A stretch of 64,000 nt of DNA from NCBI GenBank assembly GCA_947652605.1, contig OX393581.1, positions 47,763,924 through 47,827,923 of the forward strand, written 5' to 3'. The position numbers and the translations under genes were made by a program. The DNA comes from Elmis aenea (taxonomy: Eukaryota; Arthropoda; Insecta; Coleoptera; Elmidae). Positions 1 through 10,964 of this stretch are shown in pieces. Within the stretch, counting starts at the first letter, position 1. Every line of letters begins with the position of its first letter. The notes beneath the pieces were generated by a model. It was given only the letters and a program-made list of their open reading frames with translations. It was not told the origin of the DNA and did no database searches.

Positions 1-278
1 CTAAGAACCGGTTCGTGCACAAGATTTTGACATAATCAGCGAGATTTATAAGCTTTCGCTTAAAAAATTCGAATTTAATCAATCAGATAATGTATATAAA
101 AATGTTTTAATTGAATTTTTAAGTCAGGTTTGTTTAAAATAGGTTCTTAAACTTAATCGCCATCTAACGGATTTTTATGGCGAATGGTTCTTAGACTTAT
201 CGCCGTCTAGCGGAAATTTATGTCGAAAAGTTCCAGATTTTTTGACAGGCTTCCTAACCTGTGTAGTAGACCGTGTTT

Positions 279-602
279 GCACGCGAGCTTTGTTGGTTTG
301 CACGCGAGCTTTGTTGGTTTGCACGCGAGCTTTGTTGGTTTGCACGCGAGCTTTGTTGGTTTGCACGCGAGCTTTGTTGGTTTGCACGCGGGCTGTTTGT
401 TGGTTTGCACGCGGGCTGTTTGTTGGTTTGCACGCGGGCTGGGCTGCAGGTTTGGTTTGCACGCGGGGCGAGCTGCAGGTTTGGTTTGCACGCGGGGCGG
501 GCTGCAGGTTTGGTTTGCACGCGGGGCGGGCTGCAGGTTTGGTTTGCACGCGGGGCGGGCTGCAGGTTTGGTTTGCACGCGGGGCGGGCTGCAGGTTTGG
601 TT
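279..602. repeat. Minisatellite with 21-, 23- and 29-bp units
   Basis: Thirteen head-to-tail units all begin GCACGCG and end GGTTT. Reading left to right there are five 21-bp units (starts 279, 300, 321, 342, 363), two 23-bp units (384, 407) and six 29-bp units (430, 459, 488, 517, 546, 575; the last lacks one base). The 29-bp type contains GGGCTGCAGG, absent from the shorter types. The long open frames across it on both strands arise from the repeat and from the 21-bp length being divisible by three; I do not treat them as genes. Confidence 0.95.
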
Positions 603-802
603 GCGCCTTTTTAAAAATCTATCTTTTGTTACAGATCCCAACAATAATTGAAGAATCAACTAGGTAGCTTATAACAATGTAAAATAATACAACTGTAGAT
701 ATATTTGAATTGTTTATTAAAATGTAACCATAATTGTACAATAAAGTAAGTATATAATACAGTAGATTTTTATTAATTAACACACTAAAGTAGATAAATA
801 AC

Positions 803-1271
803 AAATTAAGACACTAAACTAGGAGAAGATAATAGTAAATTAAGACACTAAACTAGGAGAAGATAATAGTAAATTAAGACACTAAACTAGGAGAAGATAA
901 TAGTAAATTAAGACACTAAACTAGGAGAAGATAATAGTAAATTAAGACACTAAACTAGGAGAAGATAATAGTAAATTAAGACACTAAACTAGGAGAAGAT
1001 AATAGTAAATTAAGACACTAAACTAGGAGAAGATAATAGTAAATTAAGACACTAAACTAGGAGAAGATAATAGTAAATTAAGACACTAAACTAGGAGAAG
1101 ATAATAGTAAATTAAGACACTAAACTAGGAGAAGATAATAGTAAATTAAGACACTAAACTAGGAGAAGATAATAGTAAATTAAGACACTAAACTAGGAGA
1201 AGATAATAGTAAATTAAGACACTAAACTAGGAGAAGATAATAGTAAATTAAGACACTAAACTAGGAGAAGA
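803..1271. repeat. 34-bp satellite array, 13.8 copies
   Basis: Unit starts are at 803, 837, 871 and so on every 34 bp to 1245, giving 13 full copies and one 27-bp partial copy. By eye the copies are identical. The unit contains AATTAAGACACTAAACTAGG followed by AGAAGATAATAGT. The near-perfect identity points to recent amplification or strong homogenisation. No spacers are present, so this is not a CRISPR-like array. Confidence 0.95.
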
Positions 1272-2625
1272 TGAAAGAAACGACAGTCCACCCGTTTAAG
1301 GTGTGATCTAGTCTACCTTCAAGCAAGAGGTCAGTCCTGTTGCATGGAGGTTCCAGCATACATCAAGTATAAGGGTCAACACCGACGCGGTCACGATAAT
1401 AAGTAACATTGGATACCAACTAACGTGACCGCGTACAGATCCGGTGTATGTGGACCTAAGACTTCGATGTAAGTGTACTTCATATGCGGATGACCAGTGC
1501 CCCCTTGGCCACCAATTAAGGTGCTTATTGAAGTAAGTCTGACCACACACACATTTAGGTGCATTGTTGAATAAGAAAGATGCATTCAAAACAAGAAAGC
1601 AACTATCCACCTGAGGTGCGATCAAGTCTACATTCAAGCAACCACCAATTAAGGTGCTTATTGAAGTAAGTCTGACCACACACACATTAAGGTGCATTGT
1701 TGAGCACATTCATAACACAAGAAAGCAACTATCCACCTGAGGTGCGATCAAGTCTACATTCAAGCAACCACCAATTAAGGTGCTTATTGAAGTAAGTCTG
1801 ACCACACACACATTTAGGTGCATTGTTGAGCACATTCATAAAACAGGAAAGCAACGATCCACCCGAGGTGCAGTCAAGTCTACATTCAAGCAAGAGGACA
1901 GCCCGGTTGCATGAGCGTTCCAGCATACATAGAGTAAAAGAGACCTCAGTCTAGAAAGACCTCGGAAACCACCAATATCAAGTCATGGCACCTCTATGCA
2001 AGTGCACGTCATGCGGATGAACAGTGCCCCCTTGTCCACCAATTAAGGTGAATATTGATGTACGTCTGACCACACACACATTTAGGTGCATTGTTGAATA
2101 AGAAAGATGCATTCAAAACAAGAAAGCAACTATCCACCTGAGGTGCGATCAAGTCTACATTCAAGCAACCACCAATTAAGGTGCTTATTGAAGTAAGTCT
2201 GACCACACACACATTAAGGTGCATTGTTGAGCACATTCATAACACAAGAAAGCAACTATCCACCTGAGGTGCGATCAAGTCTACATTCAAGCAACCACCA
2301 ATTAAGGTGCTTATTGAAGTAAGTCTGACCACACACACATTTAGGTGCATTGTTGAGCACATTCATAAAACAGGAAAGCAACGATCCACCCGAGGTGCAG
2401 TCAAGTCTACGTTCAAGCAAGAGGACAGCCCGGTTGCATGAGCGTTCCAGCATACATAGAGTAAAAGAGACCTCAGTCTAGAAAGACCTCGGAAACCACC
2501 AATATCAAGTCATGGCGCCTCTATGTAAGTGCACGTCATACGGATGAACAGTGCCCCCTTGTCCACCAATTAAGGTGAATATTGATGTACGTCTGACCAC
2601 ACACACATACAGGTGCATTGATACC
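1272..2625. repeat. 527-bp higher-order tandem repeat
   Basis: The marker CCACCAATTAAGG occurs at 1509, 1642, 1768, 2036, 2169, 2295 and 2563. The spacings are 133, 126, 268, 133, 126 and 268 bp, so a 527-bp unit made of three subunits repeats exactly at 1509-2035 and 2036-2562, with partial units on both sides. Subunits share a CACACACAT stretch and a GTGCATTGTTGA-like motif. The minus-strand open frames (for example 1729-1926 and 2256-2453) are offset by exactly 527 bp and are products of the repeat. Confidence 0.92.
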
Positions 2626-2716
2626 CAAGAAAGAAAGTACAGCATTGATGTACAATTTAAATGTAAGGAAGGTACAGTCCATGCATAAGAATAGTAATAC
2701 AGTAATTAAAAATAAT

Positions 2717-2793
2717 TCACCACACTGGGAGTCTCATGTAGCAACTGCTCCGGGGATCTTCCAGATGATGTCCTGTGATGTCTGATAGAGATT
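2717..2793 (-). other. Candidate 3' exon of an unassigned minus-strand transcript
   Basis: A good acceptor (TTATGATTGTTTCAG) opens this segment at 2793. Joined to the exon ending at 3111, it continues a short frame that starts at the ATG at 3168 and stops at 2719-2717 (44 codons in total, beginning MYYQSWFSEEK and ending MRLPVW). No known family was recognised. It could be a small-ORF mRNA or simply a non-coding RNA. The 3' end is not defined; no AATAAA was seen nearby. Confidence 0.3.
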
Positions 2794-2831
2794 CTGAAAC
2801 AATCATAAAAAATAAATATTTAATTATTTAT

Positions 2832-2995
2832 TTTAGGTATAGGACATGCTTAACATTAATTTTTTAAAGGCAATTGAATTGTCTAACAGAAAACGTAAAA
2901 ATATACAGGGACATGCATGTCGGTTCTCAAAAACTAAACACCCTGTATATTAAATAATAGTGCAGGTTTATGCAGCTCGTGATGCCAAAAAATAA
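2832..2995 (+). repeat. Dispersed repeat copy related to the 5.8-7.2 kb cluster
   Basis: Contains TTTTAGGTATAGGACATGCT, then CAATTGAATTGTCTAACAGA and ATATACAGGG, in the same order as copies at 5849 and 6145. No coding capacity was seen. It lies between candidate exons of the minus-strand transcript. Confidence 0.75.
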
Positions 2996-3110
2996 AACGA
3001 GAATATAAGCAAAAACCAATGGGACACCTATAATGACATATCGGGAAGGTGGAACAGGCATTTCGCTTAGAAATTCAACAGCATTGGTTAAAAAACAATA
3101 CAAAAATTAC

Positions 3111-3281
3111 CTTCAATGTTAATTAGCAAAAACGCTTTTTCCTCGCTGAACCACGACTGGTAGTACATGTTCGTTTAATTATAAGTGCGAGTTCCAAAAC
3201 ATTCCCTGAAGATTTCTGAGCAGACGACTGATGGGACGACAACGACGAAATGTGTTAAATTCCGACACGCCTGAAGTATGT
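3111..3281 (-). other. Candidate internal exon of an unassigned minus-strand transcript
   Basis: The segment is bounded by a pyrimidine-rich acceptor (TTGTTTTCACAG before 3281) and a GT donor (GAAG/GTAATTT after 3111). All three frames carry stops over its full length, so it cannot be an ordinary internal coding exon. Two short frames cross it: one from the ATG at 4086 in the previous exon, ending at the stop 3181-3179 (43 codons, starting MDSSSEKPK), and one starting at 3168 and running into the next exon. Both are speculative. Confidence 0.35.
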
Positions 3282-4057
3282 CTGTGAAAACAATATACAT
3301 CGGAAATAAATAACCATACATTTAAACTTCAACTGTTAAAACTAATAAGCTATTATTACAATAAGCACCGCAAAGGCAGCTTAAGATAAAACGACATAAA
3401 AAGTGACCTGCCTCATTCATACTACTGTTTTACGGCAAATATTAGAACATTCAACCACAAAGATGTTGAGAAAATACTCATAATTTCATATATTTTCACA
3501 CCAAACTTACAAGATACGTCAAAGTTTTGAGGTTAAAAATAGTACTGGTCGTGATCGTCAATGAGCAAGGCGGCACATCAACTAACATATAAAAACATTA
3601 AGTTTAAATTAATTCATCCATTGTGTAATTTTCATGTGCCGCCTCGTTTATTTATTGATCAATACTAAGTTACTGCAACTTGGGTTGCCTAAATTTCAGG
3701 CGCTTTGTCACCTTTAAATGGTTAATTTGATTTTTTACCTTTAAATTGTGCATTTAAACTTTAAAACTGATTAACTGTGATGCAAGTGAACTTGTTAAAC
3801 TGATAGAAAACAGTTAAAGATTAAAACAACCCAACACTTGGAAATGTCCATGAAAAATTGTAAACTATAAAGTATAGACTAAAATCATTGCACTTTTGTA
3901 AGGACGCATGCAAAAAATATTAAATCAACGAGCATATGTTAATTACAAATGAAATTTTATAACAATTGTTTACTCTCAGACAGTTTTATAAGAAATGGAT
4001 AAAGTACAAGGACTTCGATCTATTTTTTTAAATTATAAACCAATTTCAACCACTCAC

Positions 4058-4126
4058 CCTTTTGGTTTTTCACTAGAAGAATCCATGAAATCCTGTCGTC
4101 ATTCCCTCATTTTCATCAAAAAATAT
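4058..4126 (-). other. Candidate internal exon of an unassigned minus-strand transcript
   Basis: A 69-bp segment between an acceptor (ATTGTTGTTACAG) and a strong donor (AAAAGG/GTGAGTGG). An ATG at 4086-4084 opens a frame of nine codons plus two bases, which continues in the 3281-3111 segment. Upstream stops in that frame make 4086 the only possible start. No protein family was recognised. Confidence 0.35.
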
Positions 4127-4346
4127 CTGTAACAACAATACTTTATTAATAACAATTAAAATTAAGTGTACTTGATTTTATTAAAAAAATGTATCGCATT
4201 AATAGATCGGGAGATAAATTGTAACAATTACCAAGAGATTAATTTACTTATTTCCACCTACAAAGTGCACTCGAAAATAAACAACGAGAGACTTGGGGAT
4301 TTAGTGTAGGAAGATCGTCTGCAGACAACACCTTTAAATTAAAAAA

Positions 4347-4442
4347 TGGCGACATCCATTTAGCACGCATCGATTTTAAAAAAGCTTTTGGTGAAGTGGA
4401 TAGGACGAAGCTTTGGCAGATAATAAATTTAAGAAACAACCG
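4347..4442 (+). pseudogene. Small reverse transcriptase fossil (LINE)
   Basis: One frame reads DIHLARIDFKKAFGEVDR followed by TKLWQII. This matches the DFxKAFDxVxR block of the reverse transcriptase palm domain in non-LTR retrotransposons. The frame ends in a stop after about 30 codons and stops lie upstream, so only a fragment of one RT block survives. Confidence 0.7.
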
Positions 4443-4933
4443 ATAACATTAAATACGGGTAGAACTCGCAACATGGACCTTGCAGACTAGGATGTAACAC
4501 ATACATCGACCACGAAAAGTGAAGTGAACTCCGAAAAAAAACACACTTCACGATAACACTGTATATGAATTACAAGTACTAGACATCAAACAATAATAAA
4601 TGTTTAAGTGTAACAAACAGTCTGATGGGTCTTAAGCAAATTGGTGAAATACTACACCCTTACAAAAAAAACATCAAAGAATATAAGTAAAAAACAATTC
4701 AATAGGGCAGATAAGTTTAAATAACAGTAATAATGAGACAGACATTAAAGTTAACTGAAAATTTTCCAAATTTTATACCTATAAACAATACCATTCATGA
4801 AACAAGCAAGTAAATACATTTAATAATAAAATATATAATCTGAAATTTTTTATTATTACATTTTTCCCTAAAACTAAGCTCATTTAATTTTAGACTCTAG
4901 AATCTAAAAAGAATTGTTTCATTGCATACTCAC

Positions 4934-5091
4934 AGAGATTTTTTTCTTTATTTGAAGGTATAGAATGTAGATGAGTATCTACAACCATCTCCTGGTATTC
5001 AGCAATTGCACGTCCAACATCTTGGAATCCAGATTAGATTTTTTCCATGTAGGGTTTCTTTCTTCAGCCCATTTACGAACATACCAAACAC
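4934..5091 (-). pseudogene. Exon-like segment with a frameshifted protein remnant
   Basis: The segment has an acceptor (TTTTTTTGACCATCAG before 5091) and a strong donor (CTCT/GTGAGTATG after 4934). Two overlapping frames look protein-like: the first contains WYVRKWAEERNPTWKKSNLD, and the second, shifted by one frame, contains DVGRAIAEYQEMVVDTHLHS. Reading past the donor, the second frame stays open to a stop near 4888. The simplest view is one ancestral coding segment with a frameshift. I do not recognise the family; a decayed gene or transposon-derived exon are both possible. Confidence 0.4.
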
Positions 5092-5848
5092 CTGATGGTC
5101 AAAAAAACTCATTAAAATGTAAAGTTTAATTAATTGAAAAGTAATAGTAACAGATACATTTAAATATTAGTAATTACATTAAAATTAATTAACGTAAAAT
5201 ACTGTATAGGTAAATAAAGATTGTTTTTATACTACAACTGTATTTCTTACAATATCTATATCCATAATGAACACAATAAACATTTCTTAAACGTGCATAA
5301 ACACCAAAATGAAAAGAAATCCATTTACATTGAAAAAAGTAACAACGCTGTTGAAGGGCTAATTTTAATTATAAACTATTTTGAAATAATTGTACTGGTA
5401 TGATCATAAAAATTTTATTTATAGTAAACTATTATAATAATGGGAAAGCAATACATATTGAAAATAATTTATTTAGTTCAAAAAAGTGTATTTCAAATAT
5501 TAAGTTTTGTTTCATATGAAATTCACAATTAATGAAACCGATTTTGTTAAAAATCTAGCACATTGAAAAAATGTGATCATTATTATATTAAATAAAGTTT
5601 TTAGACAAAACAGTAAACTACAACAATTTCTTACCGTTAAATTTATTTATTTCCTAAAAACAATTATTTGTCAGGTGTTCATTTAAACTGTGGTTTAAAA
5701 ATATCGTTGCTTTTTTGGAAAAAGACTAGCAAATGGCAATATATTTTTATTAACAAAAGTTTCACAAGCTAACATAGTACCTACCTATAGCAAAAACTTT
5801 GAACAGGATGCATTTTCTCGAAATATATATGAAATAACTCAAGAAATA

Positions 5849-7160
5849 TTTATTTTAGGTATAGGACATGCTTAACATTTTTTAAAGGAAATTGAATTGT
5901 CCAACAGAAAACGTAAAAATATACAGGGTGTTGTATTTAAAATAATAAACTTGCATGTCGGTTCTCAAAAACTAAACAACCTGTATATTAAAATATATTG
6001 CAGGTTTATGCAGCTCGTGATGCTTAACTTTTGTATTTAACACTTTTTTGTAACTACTCTATTAACGACGCTATTAAATAATTTGTGATACATTTTTATT
6101 TTTTCGAAAAAATATAAAAGTGGTAATAACTCGAAAAATATTGATTTTAGGTAAAGGACATGCTTAACATTTTTTAAAGGCAATTAAATTGTCTAACAGA
6201 AAATGTAAAAATATACAGGGTGTTGTATTTAAAATAACAAACTTGCATAACGGTTCTCAAAAACTAAACATCCTGCATATTAAAAAATATTGCAGGTCTA
6301 TTTAGCTTGTGATGCTTAACAACTTTTGTATTTAAAACTTTTTTGTATCTACCCTAATAACAGATATATTAATATTTTATTTTACAAAATGGTGGAGGTG
6401 CCGGGCTATTTTACCAAAGTAATACAAATTAATTAATATCTCTGTTATCAGAGTAGATACAAAAAAGTTTTTAATACAAAAGTTGTTTGCATAGATGAGC
6501 TTCGTATTTCAAAATTATTTGCAAATATACCGAGTGTTTAGTTTTCGCGGAACGACATGCAACTTTGTTATTTTAAATACAACACCCTGTATATTTTTAC
6601 GTTTTCTTGTAGACAATTCAATTACCTTTAAAAAACGTTAAGCATGTCCTATACCTAAAATCAATATTTCTCGAGTTATTATTAAGTTTAATATTTTATA
6701 TTCAAAATGGTGGAGGTGCCGGGTTATTTTACCAAAGTAATACAAATTAATTAATATCTCTGTTATTAGAGTAGATACAAAAAAGTTTTAAATACAAAAG
6801 TTGTTCGCATAGATGAGCTTCGTATTTCAAAATTATTTGCAAATATACTGAGTGTTTAGTTTTCGTGGAACGACATGCAACTTTGTTTTTTTAAATACAA
6901 CACCCTATATATTTTTACGTTTTCTTGTAGACAATTCAATTACCTTTATAAAACGTTAAGCATGTCCTATACCTAAAATCAATATTTCTTGAGTTATTAT
7001 TACCTATAAGTTAAATATTTTATATTACATGTGCCGGGTTATTTTACTAAAGTAATACAAATTAATTAAATTCTTTATAACTCGAGAAATATTGATTTTA
7101 GGTGTAGGACATCTACAAGAAAACGTAAAAATATACAGGGTGTTGTATTTATAATATCAA
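5849..7160. repeat. Cluster of dispersed repeats in both orientations
   Basis: Plus-orientation copies begin near 5849 and 6140 (core TAGGTATAGGACATGCTTAA, then ATATACAGGGTGTTGTATTT). Opposite-orientation copies lie near 6540-6670 and 6850-6990. A block starting CAAAATGGTGGAGGTGCCGG recurs at 6385 and 6703, a direct duplication of 318 bp. Together they form an imperfect large inverted arrangement, probably nested or rearranged copies of one non-autonomous DNA transposon. Element ends could not be fixed. Confidence 0.75.
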
Positions 7161-8138
7161 AGTTCCAGGTTGGTTATCGACTACCAAACACTATATTTAA
7201 AAATAAAAGCAGCTTGTGATTGTCAAACTACTTTTGTATTTTTAATTTTTTTATAACTACGCTAATAACGACGCCATTTGTTGGATATTCATTTTTTTGA
7301 CAAAATATAAAAGTTAAAAAACTCGGGAATTATTAGTTTTACATAAAGGACATGATTAACGGTTTGTAAAGGCCAAATATTATGTATTTAAAATAACAAA
7401 GTTGCATATTGTTTCACATAAATTACACGCAAAATATTTCAATATGCAGCCTATGGTGCCAAAACTTTTTGTATTTACTCTAATAAAAATATTTAGTATC
7501 GGCTTCGTATAACGGCTGGACAATTAGCTACTTATGTAAGAAATAGAACATGCTTAATATTTTTCAAAGGTAATTAAATTACCTTTATCTACAAGAAAAT
7601 TTAAAAATACAAGGCAGGGCGGCAGGGTGTTGTTTTATTTATGTAAATTTTGCATTAAAAATTAAGAACTATGCCATGAAGCGGTCTGTAGTTGTGATCT
7701 TTATATTGTTTAACATTTCTACAAACAATAAAGCTAATTGCATACACGCGTTTAAACTTTAAAACAAACAAAAAACTGGTAACTCTTTGCTGAAAATTAT
7801 CACATTTTCTCTACAACCTATCATTTTTAGTGGTGGTGTGTGTCTTTTCACGGCGTTAATTCAACGGGTTTACAAATAATACAATAATGAGTAATTAATT
7901 ACAAAAAGAAACACAATATGTTAATCAACTCAAAACAGCGTCATATGGAAACAAAAACTCGCGAACATGAGTGACAGACATTTTCTGATACACTGGAGTT
8001 ACTAAATTAAGTTAAATACAAGTTTCAAACAGTAACTGTATTGGCATTTTTTGCTAGCAGGAATGTACAGATATCTGAAATTAAATGCAATTACCTGAAT
8101 AGCTGAAATTACTGAATCAAACAATAAATACATTTTAC
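7161..8138. other. No gene seen; weak repeat similarity
   Basis: AT-rich sequence with degenerate pieces of the 5.8-7.2 kb repeat up to about 7660 (for example another CAGGGTGTTG). Beyond that I see nothing assignable. Confidence 0.5.
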
Positions 8139-8290
8139 CTTTTTAAGGTGTGCAACTGCTAATATCCAAACACTATGAGTTATGACACCTAAGTTAATTA
8201 TTAACTATAAATAATAACGTCACACAAACACGCGGGAAACGTAAGTCCGGATATCACCAAAAATTGTTAAGACTGGCAACAAACATGGCG
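8139..8290 (-). promoter_or_regulatory. Possible promoter/first exon of the minus-strand transcript
   Basis: On the minus strand a relatively CpG-containing stretch (GTTTCCCGCGTGTTTGTGTG) runs into a possible donor (TTAAAAAG/GTAAAATG, exon end 8139). It could be the 5' exon of the transcript whose later exons lie at 5.1-2.7 kb. No TATA box or clear initiator was confirmed. This is inference from composition and one splice signal only. Confidence 0.2.
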
Positions 8291-9258
8291 TATTATCTAT
8301 TCATTGATGACATTGAAAATCGTTTTTGCTGAATGACGTATTAAAGGAATTTTAAAGCGTTTGAAAATGTACGAACTTGGACAATCACATTGTGATAAAA
8401 GATAACAGAGGTGACCTAGAATGAATAATGTAGCTATTTGAAATAAAAGTGTTTTAAATGCTAAAAATATTTGAACGTTAGGACTTTTTTTAAGTAAGCC
8501 AATTGTAAAATTCTTATGTTTTGACAAACAAAAATGTTAGGGTATACATTTGGCTAATGTTATTTAAAAAAATATGAACAAATATTGGAAATTCAACACT
8601 ATAGTTGAAAATAATTTCATATTATGCAACTTATGACCGCGAACAACTTGCTATTTAATATTGTTTTATCTTAACTAATAAGCTGTGTAATTAATTTTTT
8701 ATGACTAAAAACGCAACATTTGGTAAAAAACACATTAATTTTGTTTATACGTACAAATCATTTTAAATTTAAGTTTTGAACGACAACATGAAATGTGTTG
8801 TTAAACATTTTTGAAAACAATTGGGTTCGAAGCTAAATTTTTGAATATTCGAGGGCGTATACTTGGAATTATTTTGTTATTAAAATTGCAGCAAAATCAA
8901 ACGGGTTTTTGATAATCAAAAGCCTTAAAACAAATGTACCAAGGCGCGAGCGATTGTAATATAATATATTGCAAAAGAATTTTACCTTTTAGAAAAAGCA
9001 TTTGTTCCTCCATCTGTTTCTGAAGTATCCCACTACACTAATTTAATACAATAAACAGTTTTTGAAATGTAGTTTTAAAAACAACACTCACAATAGTTAT
9101 TGTTGGATATGTAATTAAGTTTATTTAAATAACCGAACGTCTTTTCTGTCTGATAGGTGATATCTAACTGGATGAGTTTGTGGAATGTGTGTTTTAACCT
9201 TGTAATTTAACCTTCAGCTATCCAATTGATTCTTATGCCTATTTGAAACGATGATAAG

Positions 9259-9525
9259 ATGCGGCTCCATAGCAGAGTTGGTGTAGCGGCTTTGTCCGGT
9301 ACAAGTAGCCCTCGGTTCGAATCCGAGGGGTGCTACCTTCTCTGTGTTGGACTCCCGCCTGGGGTCGGCGTTTCGGCCGGCTCCAGTCGAAAAAATTTGA
9401 ATTTTTTTAAAATTCCTCCCCGCCTCCAAGTGTCTTTTTTACACTTGAAGGCGACTGGATCCGAACCTGGGATACCATGTATGCTAAGCCATTATCTAAG
9501 CAACTGTGCCACGACGGCATGTTGA
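9259..9525. mobile_element. SINE-like unit with two convergent tRNA-like heads
   Basis: On the plus strand an A box (TAGCAGAGTTGG, 9268) is followed by a perfect B box (GGTTCGAATCC, 9313) whose T-stem pairs (CTCGG/CCGAG). On the minus strand a second head has an A box (TGGCACAGTTGC, near 9515) and a B box (GGTTCGGATCC, near 9460). Between them is a GC-rich segment, then AAAAAATTTGAATTTTTTTAA and a hairpin around CCAAGTGTCTTTTTTACACTTG at 9427-9450. The acceptor stems do not pair, so these are not working tRNA genes. Either two SINEs met head-on or this is one composite family. Confidence 0.75.
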
Positions 9526-9934
9526 TTGCGGGGAGTTATTTGGTATATATGAATATACTAAATATACTGTAAAAAAAATTTTAAAATATATTGTATAACC
9601 ATAAAAACACTTTTTTACTACTGTAAAAGGCTTTTTTATAACTTTTCTTATCCGTTCCGCTAAGTATAGCTAACTTATAGATTTTTGGATGCGAAAAAAT
9701 CAAATTTTAAGCATCTTTGATGATTTTTAAAGTACACAATAATTGTTAAACTAACTTGCTAAACAAATTGCTTTTATTTAATGTTTACTAACACGAATAA
9801 AATTCACACATGATACAGTATGATCACTTCTTTATAGATAACGCGCGTCATATATACCTACTTCCCTTAAATTAAATAAAAAAATCAATTGCAACATTTA
9901 AACAACTTCTCCCATTCATTCCACGATGAACTCA

Positions 9935-10690
9935 AACAACTTTTATAGCAACTATGTTTATTATTAACAAAGCTATGGAATAATTTGTCTTAACTAGAAA
10001 TGTGACATTTGTGAATATTTTTTTTTTTGAAAATTGTTAAATTTAGGTATAAAATTAATAAACTGTCTTGAAATTTTATACATATGTTATTTATACACTT
10101 TTCTATGCGAAAAATTGAAATATTTTATTTATAGTTTTCTTCATTTACTTTCAAATTAATTCAGAAAAACCAAATAAAATATTTTACAATAAATAACTTT
10201 AAATTTCATATTCATAAATTTTGATTGTAGTTTATTAAGGACCTAAAACATTTTTAAAAGAGTAATAATGTAAAATATATACTGTATGGGGGTGTTCCAT
10301 TTAAAGTAACAATGATTTATATTGTTAAGTGAAAACTGAATGCTCGTGGTTTAGTTAAAAATAATTTTATATTATGCAACTGATGACCTCAAACAACTTT
10401 TGTAACAAATATGCCTATTAGTAACAAAGCTATGGCATAATTTGTCTTAACTAGAAATGTGACATTGTGAAAACATAAATTTTTTGAAAATTGTTAAATT
10501 TAAGTATAAAACACATTAGCGAATTAAAAAATAAATAAATTGTCTTGAATCTTCGTACATACATTCTTTTTACAAACTGCACCTTTTTCTATGCAAAATT
10601 GAAATATTTTAATTAGTCTTCTTCAATTATTTCGAATGAATTCAGGAAAAAGCAAATAATGAAATACATTTTATTGTAAATAACTTTAAT
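9935..10690. repeat. Direct duplication (~454 bp apart) beyond the ASPP stop
   Basis: Segments 9935-10240 and 10389-10690 share an order of blocks: an ACAACTTTT stretch, AACAAAGCTATGG, TAATTTGTCTTAACTAGAAA, GAAAATTGTTAAATTTA and TAAATAACTTTAA. The copies have diverged by many small changes. The right copy contains the candidate polyadenylation signal of the ASPP gene, so the 3' flank of that gene may have been duplicated. No coding capacity was seen. Confidence 0.75.
10670..10675 (-). terminator. Candidate polyadenylation signal of ASPP
   Basis: The minus strand reads AATAAA here (in TTTACAATAAAATG), about 257 bp beyond the ASPP stop codon at 10934-10932. It is the first canonical AATAAA I see after the stop. 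Without transcript data this is inference. Confidence 0.4.
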
Positions 10691-10931
10691 TTCATATTTA
10701 TATATTTACATATTTGAAAAATATATTAAATGCACATTACTTCGACATATCTAAATGAAATAATTACAGTTTTTAATTGATAATAAATCAGTTACCAACA
10801 AATTCACAAAAAAACCTATAAGCTATACAATATATATGGAAATATATTGAGCAAAGGTACAAATTTCGTACATATACTTTGTGAAATATTAGAAAAAGGC
10901 AAAGGTACTTAATATATTTATCATAGTGACA

Positions 10932-10964
10932 CTAGTCTTCTTGCGGACTGACTCTGGGAAACAG
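10932..10964 (-). CDS. ASPP exon 9 (terminal, 33 bp)
   Basis: An excellent acceptor (AAATTATTTTATTTCAG) precedes CTG TTT CCC AGA and the frame ends in TAG at 10934-10932, giving [10 protein letters not shown]. The previous exon ends phase 0 after NLLG, so the junction reads NLLG-LFPRV. This corresponds to the conserved C-terminus after the SH3 domain in the family (NLLGLYPRI in vertebrates). It is separated from the SH3 exon by a 2511-bp intron enlarged by a LINE and a nested DNA element. Confidence 0.88.
   Translation of the reverse strand: MFPRVSPQED

Noticed and set aside
207..667. Long overlapping open frames on both strands
   Set aside because: They are translations of the minisatellite; frames persist because the 21-bp unit is a multiple of three.
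803..1271. CRISPR-like array
   Set aside because: Units are contiguous with no variable spacers and the context is eukaryotic.
1308..2453. Repeated minus-strand ORFs reading MHLNVCVVRLTSISTLIGG
   Set aside because: They follow the 527-bp tandem repeat exactly and have no homology.
4430..4470. Possible ASPP last exon reading FYPY
   Set aside because: No pyrimidine tract before the AG, and it overlaps LINE sequence; the site at 10964 is far better.
9262..9340. Functional tRNA gene
   Set aside because: A and B boxes and the T-stem are present, but the acceptor stem strands do not pair and no convincing anticodon arm forms.
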